Source: Deltaproteobacteria bacterium (lineage in GTDB: Bacteria; Desulfobacterota; Dissulfuribacteria; Dissulfuribacterales; QOAL01). From it: DNA of 18,180 bases. The number at the start of each line of letters is the position of its first letter. The stretch's first letter is position 1. This document shows positions 1 through 6,147 of the stretch, one piece after another. The notes beneath the pieces are model-generated. The model searched no databases and had not been told where the DNA came from. It saw only the letters and a program-made list of their open reading frames with translations. Both the position numbers and the translations under genes were made by a program. Location of the stretch: assembly GCA_026996955.1 (NCBI GenBank), contig JALWJV010000402.1:1-18180 (forward strand), in the 5' to 3' direction.

Positions 1-224
1 GTTTGAAGCCATTGTTCTTAAATTTTCTTGTGTGGTCCTTGTTATAGCCTGATCAGGAGCCAAGGATCGTGTCTTTGGAAGGGAATGCACAAACCAACTA
101 TCTGTTCGTATTTTTGAATGTTGCCGCTTCATGCAAAGTTGACCGCAACAAGGTCTGAAGAATTTCTTTGTGTGTATTTTTCGGTGGTTATTGAGGAGAT
201 GCAATATATGACAGTTCGAGTTTT

Positions 225-252
225 TTGACAATTATCAGGTGTATCGTGGAAT
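225..252 (+). promoter_or_regulatory. Candidate sigma70-type promoter of the ATPase gene
   Basis: A consensus -35 hexamer TTGACA (225-230) is followed after 16 bases by TGGAAT (247-252), which matches four of six positions of TATAAT. The -10 lies inside the left arm of the 32-bp palindrome, so a protein bound there would block the promoter. The -10 is weak and there is no experimental support. Confidence 0.3.
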
Positions 253-273
253 TGTCATGACAATTCCACGATA
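242..273. repeat. Perfect 32-bp palindrome, left copy
   Basis: The arm TATCGTGGAATTGTCA is followed directly by its exact reverse complement, with no loop. The central 30 bases match the copy after the ATPase gene (1541-1570) at 29 of 30 positions. This copy sits 50 bp upstream of the ATPase start and overlaps the candidate -10 box. A further arm TCGTGG (276-281) can pair with the right-arm bases CCACGA (266-271), giving an alternative, mutually exclusive hairpin. It could be an operator, the end of a mobile or duplicated cassette, or a protein-binding repeat; the sequence alone does not decide. Confidence 0.85.
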
Positions 274-323
274 TGTCGTGGTTTGGTCTTGTGTGTTGGG
301 GGGCCTCATGATACCATGAGTGT

Positions 324-1526
324 ATGACGTATCTTCCCAGGATTTATAACAGGACTCTTGAAAACCATTTTGACTCAGGGCCTGAAATGGCCTTTATTGC
401 CGGGCCTCGCCAGGTTGGAAAGACAACGCTGTCCCGCTCCTTTTCTCCAGATGCTGTTTATTTCAACTGGGACAACGAGGAACACCGAAGGGTCATTCTT
501 CAGGGCACCAAGGCTGTTCATGACTACATAGGGCTTAAAAAACATCCTGTAATCATTTTTGATGAGCTTCACAAATTCCCAAACTGGAAAATTTTCCTTA
601 AAGGTTTCTATGATACCCATGCCCACTCGGAAGGTATAAGGGTTATTGTAACCGGCAGTGCCAGGCTTGATATTTACCGCAAGGGCGGAGACAGCCTCAT
701 GGGCAGGTATTTTTTGTACCGGATGCACCCCTTCACCGTGGCTGAGCTTGTCTCCCCTGCGGAAGATGAAGCTGAAACTGTTAGACCTCCTGCCGAAATA
801 CCCAGGGACTTGTGGGATAATCTGTGTGGTTTTGGAGGTTTTCCCCAGCCCCTGATTCGAGCAAACAGGCGATTTTATAACCGCTGGAAACGTACCCGCA
901 AGGCACAGGTGTTCCGGGAGGATATTTTTGATATCTCACGTGTGCAGGAGGTGCGCAGTATCGAGATGCTTGCTGAACTTGTAGCCATGCAGTCAGGCCA
1001 GCTTGTATCCTATGCCTCGTTTGCCAGGAAGATAGGTGCCTCCCAGGATTCAATACGGCGTTGGCTGGGTATCCTTCAGGACCTGTACTACTGTTTTGCC
1101 GTCAGACCCTGGCATAAAAATGTCGGCAGGGCGTTAAGAAAAGAGCCAAAGTTTTATCTGTGGGATTGGGGCATGCTGGATGATCCTGGAGCTAGGCATG
1201 AAAACATGGTGGCAAGTCACCTGTTAAAGGCGGTTCATTACTGGACAGATACGGGGGTGGGTGATTTCGGCCTTTATTTTCTCAGGACCAGGGAGAAAAA
1301 GGAGGTGGATTTTTTGGTAACCCGTGATGATTTCCCCTGGTTTCTTGTGGAGGTCAAGACATCGGATCGCAGCCTCAGTCGTAGTCTGGAATATTTTCAG
1401 AAAATTACAAAGGCATCACACGCATTTCAGGTCTCAATTGATGCCCCCTTTGTGGATACGGACTGCTTTTCTGTGTCATACCCTGTAAAGGTGCCTGCCC
1501 GGACGTTTCTTTCTCAACTTGTGTGA
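324..1526 (+). CDS. AAA_14/DUF4143-type P-loop ATPase
   Basis: A 400-residue cytoplasmic ATPase of the ATP-binding/DUF4143 family, whose biological role is largely unknown. Visible motifs are Walker A GPRQVGKT (27-34), Walker B VIIFDE (76-81), a sensor-like VTGSARLD (109-116) and the family-typical GDSLMGRYFLYRMHPFT (122-138). The C-terminal third holds D329 followed by E343-V-K345, the spacing of a PD-(D/E)XK nuclease-like core that DUF4143 domains resemble; whether it cuts DNA is unknown. Length is normal for the family and the gene looks intact. The start is fixed by an in-frame stop at 309-311; no strong ribosome site precedes it. It points toward the minus-strand operon (convergent) and is bracketed by two near-identical palindromes, which suggests either autoregulation or movement as a unit. 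Confidence 0.9.
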   Translation: MTYLPRIYNRTLENHFDSGPEMAFIAGPRQVGKTTLSRSFSPDAVYFNWDNEEHRRVILQGTKAVHDYIGLKKHPVIIFDELHKFPNWKIFLKGFYDTHAHSEGIRVIVTGSARLDIYRKGGDSLMGRYFLYRMHPFTVAELVSPAEDEAETVRPPAEIPRDLWDNLCGFGGFPQPLIRANRRFYNRWKRTRKAQVFREDIFDISRVQEVRSIEMLAELVAMQSGQLVSYASFARKIGASQDSIRRWLGILQDLYYCFAVRPWHKNVGRALRKEPKFYLWDWGMLDDPGARHENMVASHLLKAVHYWTDTGVGDFGLYFLRTREKKEVDFLVTRDDFPWFLVEVKTSDRSLSRSLEYFQKITKASHAFQVSIDAPFVDTDCFSVSYPVKVPARTFLSQLV

Positions 1527-1537
1527 GCAGTTTTGGA

Positions 1538-1573
1538 CACATCGTGGAATTATCATGACAATTCCACGATGTG
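1538..1573. repeat. 36-bp near-perfect palindrome, right copy
   Basis: The palindrome has no loop and a single mismatched pair (an A where the left copy has G). Pairing extends three base pairs further out (CAC/GTG) on both sides than in the central 30 bases. It starts 11 bases after the ATPase stop and ends 6 bases before the stop codon of the convergent DUF1566 gene. It could serve as a bidirectional transcription end, but neither strand has a U-run behind it, so it is not a standard intrinsic terminator. The copy upstream of the ATPase argues for a role beyond termination. Confidence 0.85.
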
Positions 1574-1579
1574 CTGAGC

Positions 1580-3244
1580 TTATTCTATTACGGTGCCAAA
1601 GGTATCCAAAAATTTATCCGTATCCAGGAAGTCCACATCCCCATCAAAGTTAATGTCGCAGATTTTATCATGGTCTTCCTGGTTGTATGCAGCCTTAAGG
1701 CTTGCCAGATCGACCCCATCAACATCACCATCCCGGTCAAAATCCCCTGGTGGCATAAGTCCACCCCTGACACACCGAATTGCCGCGTTGTTATCATCTT
1801 TCCATGTGGTAGAATATGCATTTCCCGAATGGTCACCCATAAAGACACTCCATGCAAGATATGCATTTGGCAATGCCCTGGAGGTGCTTGTCCATTCAAG
1901 ATTAAGTACAAAGGGACTGCGCTCAAAAAGAAAACTGAACCTTGGGTCTGATGAGGGGTCCATGAGGCTCAGAGATTCCCTTATGGAGGGAAGGCGCCAG
2001 TCCTGGAAGCCGGCATAGTCAAGGTCTGAGCAGTAGTCCAGGGCCCGTGCCCAATTCACCCTGTCGTTTTCATCCAGGGAGCCGTCCCCATTGATATCAA
2101 CAGCGGATTTTTGCCACATGAGGCCCGTAGACAGATCCTGCACTACCCCGGTAACGGGTACACGGTAATGGCCAGGCTCATAGGGCCCGTGCCCCCTTAC
2201 GCACCGGCAGTACGATGTAGACGTAGAATTCCCGGCAAATGGTTTGCCAATGAAAAAATTTATGCCCCAATGCTTGTCCTGGTCAGCGGCATCATGGGTT
2301 GATGACCAGTACGTGGCATAAAGGCTGCGTACGGTGGCAAATTGAAAGAAGGCCGCGGGCTGGGAATAGTTGAAATTGATTATAGTCATGAGTTCAAAGA
2401 ATGTAGGCAGGTGCCAGTCGTCGTATCCGGCCAGCTCCAGTGCGTCACAAAACTCACTGGCTTCCTGCCAGGTGAGCTTGTCAAGTTCATCTACCGTGCC
2501 ATCTTCGTTTACATCAACAGTATCACGTTGCCACACCATCCCGGTTACAAGGTCGGTTAATGTGCCATCCTGATTATCTTGAAACGACGGCTTGGGGCCA
2601 TATCGTTGGGCATCCTGCCCAAAGAAGGTATTATACTTGGTGGGACAGGGGATCTCCCAGTCATTGTCATAGCATTTTTCTGCGCCACTGTCCGGGAGGG
2701 GAAATCTCTTTACAGTGATGGTCATGCGGTGGCTACTGTCATTGATATTTTGAAAACTGTATGTCCTGGCAGGGTCGTCAGCAACCCATTTAAAGCGGTG
2801 GGCTGCGGCAATGGCCTTTATCCAGAATGTTCCCACCGTGCCTCTTGGCACAATCTTTATGCAGACCTTCACGCTGTGACTGCCGGTACGGCTCTCTGAC
2901 GCACTGCCTGCCCAGACCTTGTAACCCGGTTCAGGCCTAAACAGGGTCTGGAGCCAGTGGTCTTCTTGAAGAATGTATTTTTCCAGCTCTGAAGGCTGGA
3001 TTGTGGCATTTGCCCCTAATGCCTGCCAGTTTTCCGGTATCTGCAGCACTATTCCATAGCGGTCTGCATCATCTCCCTGGTCTGTACCGTAACCATCCAC
3101 TGTTACAAAGAAGGCATCATTCAGAAACACGGAACCCGGCCCGGAGATGGAGGTTATGGAGAGTTTGCAGGAACTCAAAATCGTTAAGAGTAACAATATA
3201 ATTATCAAGCATGTGAAAGATAATACTTTATTCTTGCTGTACAT
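1580..3244 (-). CDS. Lipoprotein with two DUF1566 domains and a C-terminal dockerin
   Basis: A 554-residue exported lipoprotein. The signal peptide ends in a lipobox LSSC with the acylated Cys at 26; Lys at +2 suggests the outer membrane. Residues 30-180 form an unrecognised, probably beta-rich region. Two DUF1566 domains (C-type-lectin-like fold) follow at about 206-351 and 358-494. Both show TGxxWQ, AGxxDWxLP and a final C-VRG. Each carries an Asp-rich calcium-loop-like insert (DVNEDGTVDELD at 244-255; DINGDGSLDEND at 383-394). The C-terminus (500-554) is a type I dockerin with two loops (DFDRDGDVDGVD; DINFDGDVDFLD). The ATG is well supported by AAGAGG 8 bases upstream. It is the last gene of the minus-strand block, 277 bp after its neighbour. 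The likely role is surface binding or adhesion; the ligand is unknown. Confidence 0.85.
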   Translation of the reverse strand: MYSKNKVLSFTCLIIILLLLTILSSCKLSITSISGPGSVFLNDAFFVTVDGYGTDQGDDADRYGIVLQIPENWQALGANATIQPSELEKYILQEDHWLQTLFRPEPGYKVWAGSASESRTGSHSVKVCIKIVPRGTVGTFWIKAIAAAHRFKWVADDPARTYSFQNINDSSHRMTITVKRFPLPDSGAEKCYDNDWEIPCPTKYNTFFGQDAQRYGPKPSFQDNQDGTLTDLVTGMVWQRDTVDVNEDGTVDELDKLTWQEASEFCDALELAGYDDWHLPTFFELMTIINFNYSQPAAFFQFATVRSLYATYWSSTHDAADQDKHWGINFFIGKPFAGNSTSTSYCRCVRGHGPYEPGHYRVPVTGVVQDLSTGLMWQKSAVDINGDGSLDENDRVNWARALDYCSDLDYAGFQDWRLPSIRESLSLMDPSSDPRFSFLFERSPFVLNLEWTSTSRALPNAYLAWSVFMGDHSGNAYSTTWKDDNNAAIRCVRGGLMPPGDFDRDGDVDGVDLASLKAAYNQEDHDKICDINFDGDVDFLDTDKFLDTFGTVIE

Positions 3245-3252
3245 GTTAAAAA

Positions 3253-3258
3253 CCTCTT
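3253..3258 (-). promoter_or_regulatory. Ribosome binding site of the DUF1566 gene
   Basis: AAGAGG on the minus strand lies 8 bases before the ATG at 3244 and fixes that start. Confidence 0.7.
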
Positions 3259-3324
3259 GGGTGAATTAAGCGTTTCAAAAGTCTGAAGAAATGATTTTCT
3301 ACCATGCCAAAAGAAACCCTTCAG

Positions 3325-3423
3325 GATTGCCAGCTTCACTGCATCTCCTTTGTCATCGGTCTTCCCCCATAGCCTACATAGTGGGAAGCCCTCTTTCGCG
3401 GATATGCAGCAAATCTGACAATC
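3325..3423 (-). promoter_or_regulatory. Candidate structured 5' leader of the DUF1566 gene
   Basis: In the minus-strand transcript three helices nest within about 100 bases. The outer stem is GAUUGUCAG with CUGGCAAUC (3415-3423 with 3325-3333). The inner stem is GCUGCAUAUCC with GGAGAUGCAGU (3400-3410 with 3338-3348; one mismatch, one G-U). The apical hairpin is CUUCCC with GGGAAG (3383-3388 with 3361-3366). The structure lies 80 bases before the start codon in a 277-bp gap. It matches no riboswitch class I can name; the GAAA and the ACCGAUG segment recall c-di-GMP-I aptamers, but the conserved CAAAGCC core is absent. The same stretch is also open as a short TTG-started frame (3205-3459), so part of it may be coding instead. 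Confidence 0.3.
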
Positions 3424-3521
3424 GCTAAGCCTGGGATCCAAATACCATCCTTCAGTCAATAACCCTGTCTTTCGGTCACCATCAGAGCCATTCTCATGTC
3501 ACACCATTATGCCACCGTTTC

Positions 3522-5042
3522 CTACTGTAGCATACACTGCGTACTTCCAAAAAAGTCCATGAGCATCTGGACATCACTCTCATCCACCTGATCATCGTTG
3601 TTGAAATCCGCATGGGGATCAAAGCCAGGCTCGGAAGATGAGGTATTGTATGCATTCATCAGAACGGCGAGATCCTCGCCATCCACGTCTCCGTCATGGT
3701 CAATGTCTCCGGTGCAGGCGATGCCAACCGTCCTGAAGGGAAGGATTGTGAGGCTTCCAAGCCATGAGGCGCTACGGTCGTAGTTATCCACGCCAAGGAG
3801 GTACCACACACCGTTTTCAAGCGCTGCCTCTGGAGGCACTTCATGTACATCCGTGTCCATGTCATCCTTCAAATGGAGATAAGTTTCCATAAGCGTATCA
3901 GCCTTTAACAGTTCAACGTAATCCCAGGAATCCGAGCCAAAATCGAAAAGCGGGGTGGTGGACACACCTGTCTGCTGTGGCCAGGGGGATTCTATGGTTA
4001 TGTAGTCAGGAAAGCTTTCCGAGGAGTAAAAGGGTAACTCAACCTTGAACCGGAGGTGATGCGGGCCGGACAGGCCTTCATGGGCCATGAGGTTTACCCT
4101 GTACTCGCCTGGCGCATACGTTGCCGCAAGGTCATCAACAGAGGAGTAATCCATGTCCATGAAGCGTGCCTCGTCCCCTGTTTCGTTTACCTTGAGTGGG
4201 ACCGGCGTCTCATCACCGGGTATTTTCAGGTATCCGGAAATGAAAGACTCATCTTCCCTGGGCCAGCAGATCAGCTTGGCACCCCACCGGGATGCCACAA
4301 ACGGCCCCGAGTCTGGCTGTTCAGCACCCCTGAATATTTCGAAAAGAAAGTTGTTGTAGGCCATGCTGACGTCTGATGTAGATGAGGCATCCGTGGGATC
4401 AGTACCATTCTGCCACTCTGTCCAGTTGTTCTCCCCGTCCCCGTCAAAATCATCGCCCCAGAACACATCGCTTACGCTCAAAATATCATCATCCGGGTCC
4501 GCATCAACAATGGCCTGCTCCCAGCTGTCGGCCATGCCGTCACTGTCCGTGTCGCCTGGGGAGGATGAGCCTATGTTTATATATTCGTAGGTCCCCCTGT
4601 TCTCAAAGGAGAGGGTGACAGTGTCTGTCATGGAGATGGATGTGCCGGTTACCTGGGCGGTCCTGTAGTATTCAACAGGTGAATCCGTGATGACAAGGGT
4701 GCCGGAACTGTCAGGGGAGCCTGGCGCTACCGAGGTAAGTGGCAATTCCACCCTGTATGAGTAAGGGCCTCCCTCTGCATCGATCCGCATGAGCGTGGTA
4801 GTTATGACAACGGAGTCTCCACCGGAAGCAGGCGCAAATGTCCACGTAAGTTCTCCGCTGGTAAGCAGGCTCCCGTTATCAAAGACCTTGCCATAGAGAA
4901 TGATTCCGGGTTCGGGGATATTGGCAAGGCAAACACCCAGGGTAACCTTGAACACGAGCAGGAAGGCAAAGATGCTTAAATACCGGATTTTAACAGCGGG
5001 TGTCACTCCCTTGATGGTTGAAGCTTGTTGTCTGTTATCCAT
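3522..5042 (-). CDS. Exported thrombospondin-3-like/dockerin protein
   Basis: A 506-residue exported protein. The N-terminus (about 20-40) is a basic then hydrophobic signal segment ending near GVCLA. Residues 45-160 look beta-rich and unrecognised. Residues 162-222 hold Asp-rich loops of the thrombospondin type 3 kind (DTDSDGMADSWE, then DFDGDGENNWTEW and NGTDPTDASS), which bind calcium in known families. Residues 225-440 are another beta-rich region. The end (443-503) is a type I dockerin with loops DIDHDGDVDGED and DFNNDDQVDESD; the second has Asp in place of the usual Gly. I chose the ATG at 5042 because AAGGAG sits 6 bases upstream; the frame stays open to 5153 but that would overlap the ppiC-like gene. 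The start is 10 bases after that gene's stop, so the two are probably translationally coupled. The partner of the dockerin is not in this window. Confidence 0.8.
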   Translation of the reverse strand: MDNRQQASTIKGVTPAVKIRYLSIFAFLLVFKVTLGVCLANIPEPGIILYGKVFDNGSLLTSGELTWTFAPASGGDSVVITTTLMRIDAEGGPYSYRVELPLTSVAPGSPDSSGTLVITDSPVEYYRTAQVTGTSISMTDTVTLSFENRGTYEYINIGSSSPGDTDSDGMADSWEQAIVDADPDDDILSVSDVFWGDDFDGDGENNWTEWQNGTDPTDASSTSDVSMAYNNFLFEIFRGAEQPDSGPFVASRWGAKLICWPREDESFISGYLKIPGDETPVPLKVNETGDEARFMDMDYSSVDDLAATYAPGEYRVNLMAHEGLSGPHHLRFKVELPFYSSESFPDYITIESPWPQQTGVSTTPLFDFGSDSWDYVELLKADTLMETYLHLKDDMDTDVHEVPPEAALENGVWYLLGVDNYDRSASWLGSLTILPFRTVGIACTGDIDHDGDVDGEDLAVLMNAYNTSSSEPGFDPHADFNNDDQVDESDVQMLMDFFGSTQCMLQ

Positions 5043-5048
5043 GGCTCT

Positions 5049-5054
5049 CTCCTT
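5049..5054 (-). promoter_or_regulatory. Ribosome binding site of the thrombospondin-3/dockerin gene
   Basis: AAGGAG on the minus strand overlaps the TAA stop of the upstream parvulin gene and lies 6 bases before the ATG at 5042. It decides between this start and a longer frame, and points to translational coupling. Confidence 0.75.
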
Positions 5055-6123
5055 ATTCTGCCTGAAATGTTCCGGTCTGAGGGAAGGCGGGAGGCATGTT
5101 GCCCCTGCTCCTGCTTGCAGGCGCAGGAATTCCCGTGGATGGGGTTTCAGCATGCCCGCTGTTCATCTCTTTCCGGGCCATGTCATTGATGACCTTTTTA
5201 AATGCGTCTTCATTGATCTCTACGTGGGCCTTATTCATTACCATTTCCATAAATTTCCTGCGCCGTCTCTCACGCTCTTCACGCTTCATCCTCCTTTTGA
5301 GGGCCGGGGCCAGTTCCCTTAGGCTTTTTTTCATTGCAGAGCGTCTGCCTGTAAGCATGATCACATGAAAGCCGTCACGGGTCTCGATCACGTGATCCGC
5401 AACCTGGCCGGTCCTTTTTAACGCAAAGGCGGCATTCACCAGGGCCTGGGGAATCCCCGCTGGCTTGCCCCTGCGATCAAAGAACCCTGTATCGCCCCCC
5501 GGCCAGGATCCCGGTATGTCAGAGTACCTGCTGATCAGGTTCCTGAAACCGAAAATCCTGTTCCTGTTTTCGCGGGCCTTTTTAAGGACCTCCTCTGCAA
5601 TGGCCCTTTTCTCTTCCTTCTGCCTGGGTGTTGCCCCGCTGGGGACCGCAATGAATATGTCGGAAAGGCGGACCTGTTCGGGTCTTGAAAATTCATCCAG
5701 GTGCCTTTCGTAGTATTCCCGGAGTTCCCGGTCGGTTATGCGCCACTGGCTCACCGGTTTTTCCACCTCTTCTTCAAGGAGCTGCTGGATGATTATCTGC
5801 CGGATCCTTCGCCGGACCTCCGGGGTCTGATCGATTTTCATGCGCAGGGCCTCCTGGTAGAGGGCCTCGCTGGTTAGCATGTCCTTGAGCTGTTTTCTTG
5901 CCGTCTTGACCAGGTGCGGCCCCATACCCACATGCCTGGACTTGATGAACTGCTCAAATGCCCCGGCATGAATCCTGTTTTTCCCAACCGTTGCGATCAC
6001 AGGCCCGGCGTTTTCTCCTGGCTGCCCTTTCCCCCCAGCTTCTTCCTGGCCCTGGCGCGAGCAGCCTGGCATGAAGAGCAGGAGGCAGAGCAGCACTGCA
6101 ACCGGAATGTTTTTTAAGCTCAA
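5053..6123 (-). CDS. PpiC/parvulin-type peptidyl-prolyl isomerase lipoprotein
   Basis: A parvulin-family foldase that should isomerise Xaa-Pro bonds in the periplasm. Numbering from the TTG at 6123 (356 aa), the hydrophobic signal ends FMPGC with Cys21 as the lipidation site. Residues 42-145 are a SurA/PrsA-like helical chaperone region (IATVGKNRIHAGAF, then long helices). The parvulin domain is at about 150-262, with VRLSDIFIAV, the GGDTGFF loop, NAAFAL and ETRDGFHVIML. A basic, Lys/Arg-rich helix follows and then a Pro-rich tail. TTG has AAGGGGG 6 bases upstream. A GTG at 6141, 6 bases after the giant gene's stop, would add six residues but has no ribosome site. Its position between the giant gene and a secreted dockerin gene suggests it folds one or both of them. 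Confidence 0.85.
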   Translation of the reverse strand: MSLKNIPVAVLLCLLLFMPGCSRQGQEEAGGKGQPGENAGPVIATVGKNRIHAGAFEQFIKSRHVGMGPHLVKTARKQLKDMLTSEALYQEALRMKIDQTPEVRRRIRQIIIQQLLEEEVEKPVSQWRITDRELREYYERHLDEFSRPEQVRLSDIFIAVPSGATPRQKEEKRAIAEEVLKKARENRNRIFGFRNLISRYSDIPGSWPGGDTGFFDRRGKPAGIPQALVNAAFALKRTGQVADHVIETRDGFHVIMLTGRRSAMKKSLRELAPALKRRMKREERERRRRKFMEMVMNKAHVEINEDAFKKVINDMARKEMNSGHAETPSTGIPAPASRSRGNMPPAFPQTGTFQAE

Positions 6124-6129
6124 AACAGT

Positions 6130-6136
6130 CCCCCTT
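6130..6136 (-). promoter_or_regulatory. Ribosome binding site of the parvulin gene
   Basis: AAGGGGG on the minus strand lies 6 bases before a TTG codon at 6121-6123. It supports this internal TTG over the GTG at 6139-6141, which lacks such a site. Confidence 0.45.
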
Positions 6137-6147
6137 CGCACAAGGCT

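Larger units (their letters stand above)
1..323. other. Non-coding left flank
   Basis: No convincing gene is seen on either strand. The only small reading frame with a ribosome-site-like GAGGAG in front (about 195-226) encodes fewer than ten codons and I do not call it. A 10-bp palindrome CCTGATCAGG lies at 48-57. The last 100 bases hold a candidate promoter (TTGACA at 225-230), a 32-bp palindrome (242-273) and a small inverted repeat CTCATG/CATGAG (305-310 and 315-320) just before the ATPase start. The stretch looks more AT-rich than the coding regions to its right. Confidence 0.6.

Noticed and set aside
1580..3244. Diversity-generating retroelement with the DUF1566 protein as variable target
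   Set aside because: The lectin-like fold is compatible, but there is no reverse transcriptase, accessory gene or template/variable repeat pair in the window.
3325..3423. Firm call of a c-di-GMP-I riboswitch
   Set aside because: Only short fragments recall the class; the conserved GCAAACC and CAAAGCC elements are missing.
5043..5153. N-terminal extension of the thrombospondin-3/dockerin protein to 5153
   Set aside because: It would overlap the parvulin gene by 100 bases, and the ATG at 5042 has a good ribosome site and a clean signal peptide.
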